Origin: Allostella sp. ATCC 35155
GTDB taxonomy: Bacteria; Pseudomonadota; Alphaproteobacteria; ATCC43930; Allostellaceae
Assembly (NCBI GenBank): GCA_006738865.1
Contig: AP019701.1
Location: 1,484,001 to 1,548,000, forward strand
Reading direction: 5' to 3'
Length of the DNA stretch: 64,000 bases
The notes under the pieces are model-generated. The model did no database searches, was not told the origin of the DNA, and worked only from the letters and a program-made list of their open reading frames with translations. The position numbers and the translations under genes are program-made. Position 1 is the stretch's first letter, and the number at the start of each line of letters is the position of its first letter. This document shows, one piece after another, positions 45,865 to 55,362 of the stretch.

Positions 45865-47499
45865 TCAGGCCCCGGGCAGGCGATGCCGGCCGAAATCCTC
45901 CCGCAGCTTGCTCTTCAGCAGCTTGCCGGTGGCGGTGTGCGGCAACTCGTCGACGAAGACGATGTCGTCGGGCAGCCACCATTTGGCGACCCGCTGCTCC
46001 AGGAACTGCAGCATCTCGGCCTTGTCGACGCCGCCGGCCTTGCGCGGCTTGACGATCAGCAGCGGGCGCTCCTGCCACTTCGGATGATGGACGCCGATGA
46101 CGGCCGCCTCGGCGACGCCGGGATGGCCGACGGCTGCATTCTCGAGGTCGATCGAGCTGATCCACTCGCCGCCCGACTTGATGATGTCCTTGGCGCGGTC
46201 GGTGATCTGGACGAAGCCGTCGGCGTCGATCGTGCAGATGTCGCCGGTGCGGAACCAGCCCTCGGAATCGAACGCGGCCTTGGTCGCGGCATCGTCCTCG
46301 AAATATCCCGCCGTGATCCAGGGGCCGCGGACGAGCAGTTCGCCCTGGGCCGTGCCGTCATGGGGCAGCCGGTTGCCCGCATCGTCGACGATCTTGAGTT
46401 CGACGCCGTAGACGACGCGGCCCTGCTTCAGCTTCAGCTTGTAGCGGTCCTCCTTGGGCAGCCGCAGCATCTTGCCCTTGAGCACGCCGGTCGTGCCGAT
46501 CGGGCTCATCTCGGTCATTCCCCAGGCGTGGATGACGTCGACGCCGTAATCCTCCTCCAGCGCCACGATCATCGACAGGGGGGCAGCCGAGCCGCCGACG
46601 ACGAGGCGCTGCAGCGTGGAGAAGCGGTTCCCCTGCTCGGCCATATAGGCGAGGAGCCCGAGCCAGACCGTCGGCACGCCGAGCGTGATGGTGACGCCCT
46701 CGCTCTCGAACAGCTCGTAAAGGCTGGCACCGTCCAGCTTGGGGCCGGGCAGCACCAGCTTGGCGCCCGCCATGGCCGTCGAATAGGCGCAGCCCCAGGC
46801 GTTGACGTGGAACATCGGCACGACCGGCAGCAGCGAGTCCCGGCTGCAGATGCCGAGCGCATCCGGCGAGCAGACGCAGTAGCAGTGCAGCACCGTCGAG
46901 CGGTGGGTGTAGAGCACGCCCTTGGGGTTGCCCGTCGTGCCCGAGGTGTAGCAGAGGGACGACGCGGTCTTCTCGTCGAACTGGGGCCAGTCGAACTCGG
47001 CCGGCTGGTCGGCGATCAGGCTCTCGTAGGAGCGGGCGTTGGGCAGCGTCGTCTCGGGCATGTGGGCGTCGTCGGTCAGGACGACATAGCCCTTCACCTT
47101 GGGGAATTCGGCCGCCAGCTTTTCCAGCATCGGCACGAAGGTCAGGTCGACGAAGACCCACTGATCGTCCGCATGGTTGACGATGTAGCGGATCTGCTCG
47201 GGGAAGAGGCGGGGGTTGATGGTGTGCAGCACCGCGCCAACGCCGGAGATGCCGTAGTAGAGTTCGAGGTGGCGGTGGGTGTTCCAGGCCAGGGTCGCCA
47301 GCCGGTCCCCCGGCTTGACGCCGAGGCCCTGCAGCGCGTTCGCCAGCTGCTGCACCCGGGCATAGGCGTCGGCCCAAGTGTAGCGGTGGATCGGGCCCTC
47401 GACGGTGCGGGTGACGATCTCGGTGTCGCCGTGATAGCGCGCAGCATGGCGGATCAGGTTCGAGATCAGCAGCGGCACGTCCATCATCAAGCCCTGCAT
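45865..47499 (-). CDS. Long- or medium-chain acyl-CoA synthetase (AMP-forming)
   Basis: This 544-residue AMP-binding enzyme has the P-loop [19 protein letters not shown] (about 180-198), GWGMTEMSP-like [10 protein letters not shown] and the late [20 protein letters not shown] and C-terminal Lys ([13 protein letters not shown]). It activates a carboxylic acid to its CoA ester with ATP. I chose ATG 47499 (MQGLMMD) because GGGGAG lies 8 nt upstream; GTG 47508 is less likely. The SDR follows at 4 nt. Confidence 0.93.
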   Translation of the reverse strand: MQGLMMDVPLLISNLIRHAARYHGDTEIVTRTVEGPIHRYTWADAYARVQQLANALQGLGVKPGDRLATLAWNTHRHLELYYGISGVGAVLHTINPRLFPEQIRYIVNHADDQWVFVDLTFVPMLEKLAAEFPKVKGYVVLTDDAHMPETTLPNARSYESLIADQPAEFDWPQFDEKTASSLCYTSGTTGNPKGVLYTHRSTVLHCYCVCSPDALGICSRDSLLPVVPMFHVNAWGCAYSTAMAGAKLVLPGPKLDGASLYELFESEGVTITLGVPTVWLGLLAYMAEQGNRFSTLQRLVVGGSAAPLSMIVALEEDYGVDVIHAWGMTEMSPIGTTGVLKGKMLRLPKEDRYKLKLKQGRVVYGVELKIVDDAGNRLPHDGTAQGELLVRGPWITAGYFEDDAATKAAFDSEGWFRTGDICTIDADGFVQITDRAKDIIKSGGEWISSIDLENAAVGHPGVAEAAVIGVHHPKWQERPLLIVKPRKAGGVDKAEMLQFLEQRVAKWWLPDDIVFVDELPHTATGKLLKSKLREDFGRHRLPGA

Positions 47500-47591
47500 G
47501 GGCGTCACTCCCCGTTTCCTCGTTCGCGGCCCGGTGCCGCTTTGCCGCGAAGGATAGGCAAGCGGCCGGGGCAGGGGAAGGGCGCGCCGGC

Positions 47592-47626
47592 AAAGAAAGG
47601 GCCCCCGCCGGCATCGGCGGAGGCCC
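47592..47626 (-). terminator. Intrinsic terminator after the porin-like gene
   Basis: On the minus strand, a 12-bp stem with one mismatch (47599-47610 with 47615-47626) and a 4-nt loop is followed by TTTCTTT (complement of 47592-47598). It lies 27 nt beyond the stop of the porin-like gene and is the only clear intrinsic terminator I see in the window. Confidence 0.75.
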
Positions 47627-47652
47627 GGGCAGACGCGCGCGCGTCCGGCAGG

Positions 47653-48411
47653 TCAGAAGGTCCGAGATACCGTCAGAAGCGCCCGCCCGCCGCAGATCTT
47701 GCGGCCGCCGGCACAGTCGGCGCGGTCGATGTCGGTGTCGGCATAGACCAGCGACAGGGTGAAGCCCTCGATCGTCGCGGTCAGGCCGGCCTGCCATTCC
47801 AGATAGTCCGGCGTGCCGTAGCGGTCGTTCTTCTCGATCCACTGGTGGCCGAGATGGCCGATGACGGCGAGCTCGAACGGGGCGCCCGGAATCGGCACCT
47901 TGGCGTCGCCGTAGATGTACCAGGCGTCACCGCTCTTGCCGAAGAATTCGGGCGAGTAGTTGAGGCCGCCCGACAGTGCGACGAAGCCGAGATCGTAGCC
48001 GAGCTTGCCGGCGAACTCGTAGAAGTCGTAGTTCAGGGCACTCGAGGCTCCGGGATAGAAGTAGCCGATCATGCCGGCCTGCCAGCTCAGGCCGGAGATC
48101 TCGCCCTTGACGCCGGCATAGAGGTCGATCTCGACCGTCGCCTCGTCGCCATCCTTGAAGTTGAGGTTGGACGCCCAGACGCCGGCATACATGCCGATGC
48201 TCTCGTTGAACATCAGGCTGTAGTCGAACGAACCCTGGATCGTGGGGTTCTCGTCCGTCTGCGAGACGCCGCGATAGAGATAGTCGCTGCCGAGCGTCAC
48301 CGTCGCGGTGAACTCTCCCGGGATCAGCTTCTCGGGTTTTTCCTGGGCCTGCGCCGGCGCGGCCAGCAGGGCCGCGGCGAGCGGTAGAGCAAGACAGATG
48401 CGCGACGACAT
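47653..48411 (-). CDS. TorF-family putative outer-membrane porin
   Basis: This 252-residue protein has a signal peptide (MSSRICLALPLAAALLAAPAQAQ) followed by a beta-rich barrel with the family's TLGSDYLYRGVSQTDENPTIQ start and aromatic strand ends; it finishes ALLTVSRTF with a terminal Phe, as expected for outer-membrane proteins. It probably lets small molecules through the outer membrane. It has its own terminator, so it is monocistronic. Confidence 0.85.
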   Translation of the reverse strand: MSSRICLALPLAAALLAAPAQAQEKPEKLIPGEFTATVTLGSDYLYRGVSQTDENPTIQGSFDYSLMFNESIGMYAGVWASNLNFKDGDEATVEIDLYAGVKGEISGLSWQAGMIGYFYPGASSALNYDFYEFAGKLGYDLGFVALSGGLNYSPEFFGKSGDAWYIYGDAKVPIPGAPFELAVIGHLGHQWIEKNDRYGTPDYLEWQAGLTATIEGFTLSLVYADTDIDRADCAGGRKICGGRALLTVSRTF

Positions 48412-48656
48412 GAGTGCCCCCGGCTTCCTCAACATCGGCAACCGGCGACCCTCCCCAGCGGTGGGTGCGGGATTGCGTTTCAACCGCATGCGCAAGCCCT
48501 GTGCCATGCCGCCGGAGGGCGCGCGCTGCCGCTTTGTGACGGGAAAATGATGCATTCATTCCCAGCGCGGCATGTCACTGGCGCCTTTTTGGGCTGGGGC
48601 GCGGCGGTCGGCGCCCTTGTGTCCGGCGATACCCGGCTTAGAGTGTCGCCCGACCG
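48412..48656. promoter_or_regulatory. Divergent region with AATGA-N5-TCATT repeat
   Basis: The 245-nt gap between the porin-like gene and the phosphotransferase gene has one AT-rich inverted repeat, AATGA-TGCAT-TCATT (48546-48560). It could serve either gene. I see no other feature. Confidence 0.35.
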
Positions 48657-49697
48657 ATGACCGACGCCGACATCATCCCCACCCGGGAGGCCCATCGCTT
48701 CGACGAGGCGGCGCTGGAGCGCCACCTGCGCGGCGTGCTCGGCTTCTCCGGGCCGCTCGCCGTCCGCCAGCTGCGCGGCGGCCAGTCCAATCCGACCTTC
48801 CTGCTCGCGGCCGACGGGCGGGAGATGATCCTGCGCAAGCAGCCGCCGGGCCAGCTTCTGCCGTCCGCCCACGCCGTCGACCGCGAGTATCGCGTCATGA
48901 CGGCGCTGGCCGCGACCGACGTGCCGGTGCCGCGGACCCTGCATTTCTGCGCCGACCGGGAGGTGATCGGCACGCCCTTCTACGTCATGGAGCGGCTGCA
49001 GGGCCGCATCTTCTGGAACCCGGCGCTGCCGGAGCTGCCGCCCGGGGAGCGGCGCGGCATCTGGCTCGGCATGGCCGATGCGCTGGCGCGCCTGCACAAG
49101 GCCGACTGGCAGACGATCGGGCTCGGCGACTTCGGCCGCCCGGGCAATTATTTCGGCCGCCAGATCGCGCGCTGGACGCGGCAGTGGCAGGAATCGAAGA
49201 CCCACGAGAACCCGGCGATCGACCGGCTGGCCGAGTGGCTGCCGCCGCGGGTGCCGGCCGGCGACGAGGTGTCGATCTGCCACGGCGACTTCCGCATCGA
49301 CAACCTGATGTTCCACCCGACCGAGCCGCGCGTCGTCGGCATCCTCGACTGGGAGCTGGCGACGCTCGGCCATCCGCTCGCCGACCTCGCCTACAACTGC
49401 ATCCAGTACCACACCGACCCCAGCGTCTTCCGCGGCCTCGCCGGCCTCGACCTCGCCCGGCTGCAGGTGCCGCCGCAGGATGAGTACGTCGCCGCCTATG
49501 CGCGTTTTGCCGGGCGGCCGGTGACCCTGGAGCCGTTCCACCTCGCCTTCGCGCTGTTCCGCCTCGCCGTCATCCTGGAAGGCATCCTGGCCCGCGCCAA
49601 GGCCGGCAACGCCGCCTCGGCGGATGCCTTCGAGGTCGGCGGCCTCGGCGGCGTCATCGCCGACATCGGCTGGGACATCGCGCGCCGCGCCGATTGA
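48657..49697 (+). CDS. Phosphotransferase (APH/choline kinase-like) family protein
   Basis: This 346-residue kinase-like protein has LRGGQSNPTFLL (nucleotide loop), ILRKQPPG with the ATP Lys, catalytic ICHGDFRIDNLMF (about 205-217) and metal-binding ILDWELATLG (about 225-234). It is the bacterial counterpart of the kinase domain of ACAD10/ACAD11 and of LvaA, which phosphorylate 4-hydroxyacyl-CoA. The acyl-CoA dehydrogenase partner follows after 40 nt. Confidence 0.9.
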   Translation: MTDADIIPTREAHRFDEAALERHLRGVLGFSGPLAVRQLRGGQSNPTFLLAADGREMILRKQPPGQLLPSAHAVDREYRVMTALAATDVPVPRTLHFCADREVIGTPFYVMERLQGRIFWNPALPELPPGERRGIWLGMADALARLHKADWQTIGLGDFGRPGNYFGRQIARWTRQWQESKTHENPAIDRLAEWLPPRVPAGDEVSICHGDFRIDNLMFHPTEPRVVGILDWELATLGHPLADLAYNCIQYHTDPSVFRGLAGLDLARLQVPPQDEYVAAYARFAGRPVTLEPFHLAFALFRLAVILEGILARAKAGNAASADAFEVGGLGGVIADIGWDIARRAD

Positions 49698-49737
49698 CCG
49701 CCGCACCAGAATCCCGAAAGCCCCCGAGGAAACCCCG

Positions 49738-50991
49738 ATGGACTTCTCCTATTCCGAAAAGTCGCTCGACGTGCAGGCGCGGGTGCGCCGCTTCATGGAC
49801 GAGCACATCGTGCCCCGCGCCCGGGAGTGGGAGGAGGCCGTCCATGCCGGGATCTTCCCGCCGCCCTTCATCGAGGAACTGAAGGCCAAGGCGCGCGCCG
49901 AGGGCCTGTGGAACATGTTCCTGCCGGGCCTGCGCGACGGCGAGCCGGGCACCCGCCTCAGCAACCTCGACTATGCCCCCGTCGCCGAGATCCTCGGCCA
50001 CCTGATGTGGTCCTCGGAGATCTTCAACTGCAACGCGCCCGACACCGGCAACATGGAGCTGCTGCACATGTTCGCCAACGAGCGGCAGTACGAGGAGTGG
50101 CTGCGCCCCCTCATGGAAGGGAAGATCCGCTCCGCCTTCTGCATGACCGAGCCGGCGGTCGCCTCCTCGGACGCGACCAACATCCAGACCCGTATCGAGC
50201 GGGTCGGCGACCAGTACGTCATCAACGGCCGCAAGTGGTTCATCACCAACGCCGCCGATCCGCGCTGCAAGCTCGGCATCGTCATGGGCCTGACCGACCC
50301 CGAGGCCGAGGTGCATCGCCGGCAGAGCATGGTCATCGTGCCGATGGACGCGCCCGGCCTGACGATCGTGCGCAACCCGACGGTCATGAACCACGTCGCG
50401 CCCGAGGGCCATTGCGAGGTGCTGTTCGAGAACGTGAAGGTGCCGGTCGGGAACCTGCTCGGCGGTGAGGGTCAGGGCTTCGAGTTGGCCCAGGCGCGCC
50501 TCGGCCCCGGCCGCATCCACCACTGCATGCGCTCGATCGGCCAGTGCGAGGTCGCGCTCGACCTGATGATGCAGCGCGCCCAGGACCGCCGCACCTTCGG
50601 CCGCACGCTGGCCGAGCACGGCACGGTGCAGGAATGGATCGCGCTGTCGCGCTGCGAGATCGAGCAGGCGCGCCTGCTGGTGCTGCGCACGGCGTGGCTG
50701 ATGGACAAGCACGGCAACAAGGCCGCCCGCAAGGACGTGTCGCTGATCAAGGTGGTGGTGCCGCGGATGCAGACCGCGATCGCCAACCGCGCGATCCAGG
50801 CCTTCGGCGCCAAGGGGCTGACGGGCGATACCCCGCTCGCGATGATCTGGAGCTGGGGCCGGGCGCTGCAGATCGTCGACGGGCCCGACGAGGTGCATCT
50901 GCGCACCATCTCTCGCCTCGAGATCAAGGAGCAGAAGGCGCGCCTCGGCAACCGCCGGCTCGACGAGCTGACCGGCTTCCCGGTCGACTGA
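49738..50991 (+). CDS. Acyl-CoA dehydrogenase family protein (ACAD10/11, LvaC-like)
   Basis: This 417-residue flavoenzyme has AFCMTEPAVASSDATN and KWFITNAADPRCK for FAD/substrate contacts, ARLGPGRIHHCMRSIG and QAFGAKGLTGDTPLA in the C-terminal half, and DEVHLRTISRLE near the end. In the related ACAD11/LvaC route the enzyme removes phosphate from a 4-phosphoacyl-CoA to yield a 2-/3-enoyl or 3-hydroxy product instead of a plain oxidation. GAGGAA precedes ATG 49738. The SDR gene lies 19 nt downstream. Confidence 0.93.
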   Translation: MDFSYSEKSLDVQARVRRFMDEHIVPRAREWEEAVHAGIFPPPFIEELKAKARAEGLWNMFLPGLRDGEPGTRLSNLDYAPVAEILGHLMWSSEIFNCNAPDTGNMELLHMFANERQYEEWLRPLMEGKIRSAFCMTEPAVASSDATNIQTRIERVGDQYVINGRKWFITNAADPRCKLGIVMGLTDPEAEVHRRQSMVIVPMDAPGLTIVRNPTVMNHVAPEGHCEVLFENVKVPVGNLLGGEGQGFELAQARLGPGRIHHCMRSIGQCEVALDLMMQRAQDRRTFGRTLAEHGTVQEWIALSRCEIEQARLLVLRTAWLMDKHGNKAARKDVSLIKVVVPRMQTAIANRAIQAFGAKGLTGDTPLAMIWSWGRALQIVDGPDEVHLRTISRLEIKEQKARLGNRRLDELTGFPVD

Positions 50992-51010
50992 ACCGATAGA
51001 GGAGGGATCG

Positions 51011-51835
51011 ATGTCGCTCGCCGGACGCACGCTCTTCATCACCGGCGCCAGCCGCGGCATCGGTCTCGCCATCGCGCTGCGGGCCGCGCGCGACGGGGCG
51101 GCGGTGGCCATCGCCGCCAAGACGGTCGATCCGCATCCCAAGCTCGAAGGGACGATCCACACGGCCGCCGCCGCGATCGAGGCGGCGGGTGGCCGGGCGC
51201 TGGCGGTGCCCTGCGACATCCGCGACGAGGACCAGGTGCGCGACGCCGTCGCGCGCACCATCGATGCCTTCGGCGGCATCGACGTGCTGGTCAACAACGC
51301 CTCGGCGATCAGCCTGACCGGCACGCTCGCCACGCCGATGAAGCGCTTCGACCTGATGCAGCAGGTCAATGCGCGGGGCACCTTCCTCTGCTCGCAGGCC
51401 TGCATCCCGGCCCTGAAGCGGTCGCCCAACCCGCATATTCTCACCCTGTCTCCGCCCCTGAACCTCGACCCGCGCTGGTTCCGGGACCATGCCGCCTACA
51501 CGATGGCGAAGTACGGCATGAGCATGTGCGTACTCGGCATGGCCGAGGAGTTCCGGGCCGACGGCATCGCCGTCAACGCGCTCTGGCCGCGCACCGGCAT
51601 CGCGACGGCCGCCATCCGCAACCTGCTGGGCGGCGAGGACGCGGTCGCCCGCTGCCGCACGCCCGACATCATGGCCGACGCCGCCCACTGGATCCTGACC
51701 CGGCCGTCGCGCGAGACGACCGGCAGCTTCTTCATCGACGATGATGTGATGCGGCAGGCCGGCGTCACCGACCTCGACCGCTATTCCGTCGTCCCCGGCA
51801 CGCGGGACTTCATGCCGGACTTCTTCCTCGACTGA
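51011..51835 (+). CDS. SDR-family oxidoreductase (HSDL2-like)
   Basis: This 274-residue SDR starts LAGRTLFITGASRGIGLAIA, has the long AAKTVDPHPKLEGTIHTAA insert typical of the HSDL2-like group, NNASAIS in place of NNAG, and Ser (LTLSPP) plus YTMAK. Position after the phosphotransferase and acyl-CoA dehydrogenase suggests it oxidises a hydroxyacyl intermediate of that route. Nudix gene follows at 5 nt. Confidence 0.9.
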   Translation: MSLAGRTLFITGASRGIGLAIALRAARDGAAVAIAAKTVDPHPKLEGTIHTAAAAIEAAGGRALAVPCDIRDEDQVRDAVARTIDAFGGIDVLVNNASAISLTGTLATPMKRFDLMQQVNARGTFLCSQACIPALKRSPNPHILTLSPPLNLDPRWFRDHAAYTMAKYGMSMCVLGMAEEFRADGIAVNALWPRTGIATAAIRNLLGGEDAVARCRTPDIMADAAHWILTRPSRETTGSFFIDDDVMRQAGVTDLDRYSVVPGTRDFMPDFFLD

Positions 51836-51840
51836 TCGCC

Positions 51841-52335
51841 GTGGCGGGCGCCTTCGCCGACAGTCACCTTGGCCGGCTCCGGGCGCTGGTCGGTCCGCGG
51901 CTGCTGCTGGTCCCGGGCGCCCGCATCCTCGTCGAGGATCCGCAGTCCGGCCGCATCCTGCTGCAGCATCGCCGCGATTTCGACCTCTGGGGCCTGCCTG
52001 GCGGCAATGCGGAGGAGGGCGAGGGGCTGGAGGCGGTCGCCATGCGCGAAGCGCTGGAGGAGACCGGCCTTGCCGTCCGCGACCTCTGCCCGTTCGGCTT
52101 CGCCTGCGATCCGGAGCACGAGACGATCGCCTTCCCAAACGGTGACCGCTGCCAGTTCTTCGTGCTGATGTTCTGCACCCGCAGTTTCTCCGGCACGCCG
52201 CGGCCCGATGGCGAGGAGAGCCGCGCCGTCGCGTGGTTTGCGCCCGACGACCTGCCGCCGATGCTGCCCAACATGGCGCGCAGCGTCGCAGCGTGGCGGC
52301 GCTTCGCCGTGTCGGGCGAGTTCCAGATGGTGTGA
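51841..52335 (+). CDS. Nudix hydrolase
   Basis: This 164-residue protein has a full Nudix box (about 50-72; G-N-A-E-E-G-E then REALEETGL), so it should cleave a nucleoside diphosphate-linked compound, possibly a CoA or NAD derivative. It starts at GTG 51841 after the SDR stop and ends 11 nt before the convergent DUF2236 gene. Its place at the end of a CoA operon suggests housekeeping of CoA or cofactor by-products. Confidence 0.9.
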   Translation: MAGAFADSHLGRLRALVGPRLLLVPGARILVEDPQSGRILLQHRRDFDLWGLPGGNAEEGEGLEAVAMREALEETGLAVRDLCPFGFACDPEHETIAFPNGDRCQFFVLMFCTRSFSGTPRPDGEESRAVAWFAPDDLPPMLPNMARSVAAWRRFAVSGEFQMV

Positions 52336-52346
52336 GCGGCGGCGCT

Positions 52347-53477
52347 CTAGCCCCGGTTCTCCACGCGCTGCATCGACCAGGCGCCGGCCGCGGCTTCGCC
52401 CTCGACGTCGGAATAGTCGGCGACCTGCAGCCAGAGGCGCATGCCACGCAGGCGGGCGTCACGGGCGAGCCGCGGCGCGACGACCTGGAGCAGGCCGAGG
52501 CCGGCCATCGCCGGGGCAACGATGCGCGGCGCATGGCGCCATGCGGTGCGCGGCACGCCGAGGTCGGCCGCCTTCGCGGGGCCGAACAGGCGATAGGCCA
52601 GGCCCTGGAACAGCCGCTGCATCGCCCGGCCGCGCCAGCCGGGCTCCTCCAGCACGTCTGGCACCGCATCGAACAGCGCGCCCATCAGGCGCGCGGCCTC
52701 CGGCCCCGGCGGCGGCTCGCTGGCGAACAGTCGGTCCGTGAAGCGGACGGCTTCCTGTTCGGTCGCGAAGAGCAGCTCGGGATGGACCCCCATGAGGTGG
52801 GAGGAATAGCGCCAGAGCTGCATCACCGCCTCGGCATCCTCGGCCGGGATGCGGACGCCGATGCGGCGCAGCCCCTCCAGCCAATGGGCGGAAAGGAAGG
52901 CGCTCATGGCCGCCATGTAGGCCTGCGCCATCGGCGCGCCGTCGGCCTCGGCGTCCCAGGTGCCGCCACCCAGCATCGCGCGGCGCGTGCGGGCATGCAG
53001 CATCCGGATGCGCAGGGTCAGCCGGAAGCCCTCCGCCTCGCGCTGCAGGCCGAAGGGAAAGCAGGTCTCGAGCACGAACCGGGCGGTGCGGCGGCCGCGC
53101 ATGACCGCGCCGCTGACCAGCGCGTCGGTCATCGCGAGCGGCCTGGCGCCGCGACCCAACCGGTAGAACAGGGGCACGGAGTAGCATCCGAGCACCGCCG
53201 CACCGAAGAGGTTGGCGCGCAGGACCGCCGCCGACGCCCGGTTCATCACCCGCCAGTCGACCCAGTAGGGGACATGGTCGACCGCGGCGAAGAAGGCGCG
53301 CAGGCTGTCGGGCGGATCGTCGACCGCGCCGATGCCGGCCCGAAGGGCTTGGTCGAACATCGCCTCGCCCCGGCGCCCCATCGCCTGGAGGTCGGCCGCG
53401 AGCGCATCGGCGAGCGGGTCGCCCATGGCGCGGAAGCGGGCGAGCGCGTCCTGGTGGTGCCCGGTGCCGGTGGTCAT
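52347..53477 (-). CDS. DUF2236 / MpaB-like (latex-clearing-protein type) oxygenase-family protein
   Basis: This 376-residue helical protein fits the DUF2236 family: VPYWVDWRVMNRASAAVL near residue 70, then TARFVLETCFPFG, RIRMLHARTRRAML (candidate heme His) and RYSSHLMGVHPELLFAT. Relatives include latex-clearing proteins that bind heme b and oxidise lipids or polymers. The upstream SDR stop overlaps its ATG by 4 nt, so they are cotranscribed. Confidence 0.8.
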   Translation of the reverse strand: MTTGTGHHQDALARFRAMGDPLADALAADLQAMGRRGEAMFDQALRAGIGAVDDPPDSLRAFFAAVDHVPYWVDWRVMNRASAAVLRANLFGAAVLGCYSVPLFYRLGRGARPLAMTDALVSGAVMRGRRTARFVLETCFPFGLQREAEGFRLTLRIRMLHARTRRAMLGGGTWDAEADGAPMAQAYMAAMSAFLSAHWLEGLRRIGVRIPAEDAEAVMQLWRYSSHLMGVHPELLFATEQEAVRFTDRLFASEPPPGPEAARLMGALFDAVPDVLEEPGWRGRAMQRLFQGLAYRLFGPAKAADLGVPRTAWRHAPRIVAPAMAGLGLLQVVAPRLARDARLRGMRLWLQVADYSDVEGEAAAGAWSMQRVENRG

Positions 53478-54283
53478 CGCGACCGGCGGGCCAGTTCGAA
53501 GGCGACCAGGCGGCGCCAGATCGCGTCCGGCAACAGCCGGTGGAGCAGGGGGTACGGCCCGGTCGCGGCGGGATAGCGCAGGCGGTCGGAGCGGTCGCCG
53601 GCGGCCTGCAGGATGACGGCCGCGACCCGCTCGGGCGGCGGCAGCGTGCCCTTCAGCGCCTCGGACATGCGCCGGAACCCGGCGAGTTCGCGGGCATAGG
53701 CCGGATGTTCGACCCAGTCCGCGCTGCCGCCGAGGAAGTTGGTGCGGATCGGGCCGGGCTCCACGATCCGGACGCGGATGCCGTGCGGCTTCAGTTCGAA
53801 ACGCATCGATTCCGACAGCCCTTCAACGGCGAACTTGGTCGCATGGTAGGCGGCGGTGAAGGGGAAGGCCATGCGCCCGCCGATCGACGCGATGTTGACG
53901 ATCGTGCCGGATCGTCGCGCCCGCATGCCGGGCAGGACCGCCTGCGTGACCGCGACCAGTCCCAGCAGGTTGGTGTCGACCTGCCGGCGCAGCCGCTCCA
54001 TCGTCAGCCCCTCCAGCGGCCCGAGCAATGCGTAGCCCGCATTGTTGACGAGGACGTCGATCGCGCCGAATCGCGCCTCGACCGCAGCGACCGCGGAAGA
54101 GACCGAGGCTTCGTCGGTGACATCCATCGCGGCAACGAAGAGGTTCGACGGTGCCGGACCGAACGGCTGGCGTTCCGGCCGCCGCATCGTCGCGGCGACG
54201 TTCCAGCCGGCGCCGAGGAAGCGCCGGGCGGCTGCCTCGCCGATCCCGCTCGACGCACCCGTGATCAGCACCGTCTGCGCCAT
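53474..54283 (-). CDS. SDR-family oxidoreductase
   Basis: This 269-residue SDR has TGASSGIGEA for cofactor, NNAGYALLG, IASIGG with the catalytic Ser and YHATK. It resembles the retinol/17-beta type with the long C-terminal helix (LLPDAIWRRLVAFELARR). AGGAGGT lies 6 nt before ATG 54283. It starts 20 nt after sulfotransferase A stop on the same strand and its own stop overlaps the DUF2236 start (ATGA). Confidence 0.9.
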   Translation of the reverse strand: MAQTVLITGASSGIGEAAARRFLGAGWNVAATMRRPERQPFGPAPSNLFVAAMDVTDEASVSSAVAAVEARFGAIDVLVNNAGYALLGPLEGLTMERLRRQVDTNLLGLVAVTQAVLPGMRARRSGTIVNIASIGGRMAFPFTAAYHATKFAVEGLSESMRFELKPHGIRVRIVEPGPIRTNFLGGSADWVEHPAYARELAGFRRMSEALKGTLPPPERVAAVILQAAGDRSDRLRYPAATGPYPLLHRLLPDAIWRRLVAFELARRSR

Positions 54284-54303
54284 GGCGCGACCTCCTTCCG
54301 GCC

Positions 54304-55362
54304 CTAGGTCGCGTACCCGAGGGCCGCCAGCCCGGGCGCGCAGGCGGCCGTCAACGCGTCCCGATCGGCGGCCGGCAGGGTGTCGAACTTGCGCGCCCGC
54401 GGCGGTCGCGGGACGCCGGCGGCCTCGTGCAGCCAATGCGCGTCGGCCAGCGAGGGGTCGATGAAGCGGATCATCCGGTCGAGCGTTTCGCGCGGCGCCT
54501 GAAGGACGTCCTCGAACCGCAGCTGCAGCACGCGGTCGGGCGGCAGCTCGGCGAAGGTGCGCTGCCCATGGAGCACGAGGTCGCTCCAGAAGGCACCCAG
54601 CCGCGGCAAGGTCGCGAGCGCCGCCACCTCCCGCGCGTCGGGCAGCGGGAGCAGGGCACTCTCCATCCAGACGTCGAGCACCCGCCCGTGCTCCCGGTCG
54701 AAGGCGCGCTGCGGATCGACGCCGAACCGGCGATAGGCCGCGATCCCGCCGACCAGGACGCGGAAGTTGGGATGGTTCGCCATGGAGAGCGCGGTGTCGC
54801 GGCCATCGCGGAAGATATGGATGACGCGTGCCTCGGGAAAGAGGTGCAGGGCCTTGCGCGCGTACATCAGCGAGCCGCCCGATCGCTCGACCCAGACGCG
54901 GCGGCCGAATCGCCGTGCAAGGTCGGCGAAGAGGGCGCGATAATGCGCTCCGATATCCATGCGCGGCCGGGCCGGCAGGACGGCAGCCAGCGCATCGAAC
55001 AGGGCCTCGTGCCGGTCGGTGAGATGCGGCAACGTCACCATGGCGAGCGGCGGCAGGTCGGCGGCCGAGAAGCGGGCGCCCGGCGCGCCGAGGGGGTAGA
55101 GGACCTCTTCCATCACGCCGACGTCCCGGATCGTCGCCCGCAGCGCCGGGCTCTGGTGCGCCAACATCCGCCAGAACTGTGCGCCGGTGGGATGCCGCCG
55201 CGCGAACGCCTCCTGTCCGAGGAGCACCAGGAACTCCGATAGGCTGAGAACGGCCGGATGGCGGTTCAGCAGGTCGGAGATCATGGTCGACCCGCAGCGT
55301 CCCGTGCTGAGCACGAGAACCGGGGGAATGGAGAAGGGGTTGTCGTTCGCGATGGCGGACAT
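54304..55362 (-). CDS. Sulfotransferase family protein A
   Basis: This 352-residue protein has PAPS-binding motifs STGRCGSTMISDLL (5'-phosphosulfate loop, about 19-32) and IHIFRDGRDTALSM (3'-phosphate), and ends TLPAADRDALTAACAPGLAALGY. It probably transfers sulfate to a small or lipid hydroxyl; the acceptor is unknown. Its start codon and first three residues (MSA) lie inside the 71-bp repeat copied from gnd (55354-55424), so the N-terminus differs from sulfotransferase B (MANDS). It runs 5' to 3' into the SDR gene. Confidence 0.88.
   Translation of the reverse strand: MSAIANDNPFSIPPVLVLSTGRCGSTMISDLLNRHPAVLSLSEFLVLLGQEAFARRHPTGAQFWRMLAHQSPALRATIRDVGVMEEVLYPLGAPGARFSAADLPPLAMVTLPHLTDRHEALFDALAAVLPARPRMDIGAHYRALFADLARRFGRRVWVERSGGSLMYARKALHLFPEARVIHIFRDGRDTALSMANHPNFRVLVGGIAAYRRFGVDPQRAFDREHGRVLDVWMESALLPLPDAREVAALATLPRLGAFWSDLVLHGQRTFAELPPDRVLQLRFEDVLQAPRETLDRMIRFIDPSLADAHWLHEAAGVPRPPRARKFDTLPAADRDALTAACAPGLAALGYAT

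Noticed and set aside
45502-48387. A 961-codon open frame on the plus strand
   Set aside because: It runs antisense to the SDR, acyl-CoA ligase and porin-like genes and is rich in Arg, Gly, Asp and Ala without domain motifs; it is a shadow frame of GC-rich codon use.
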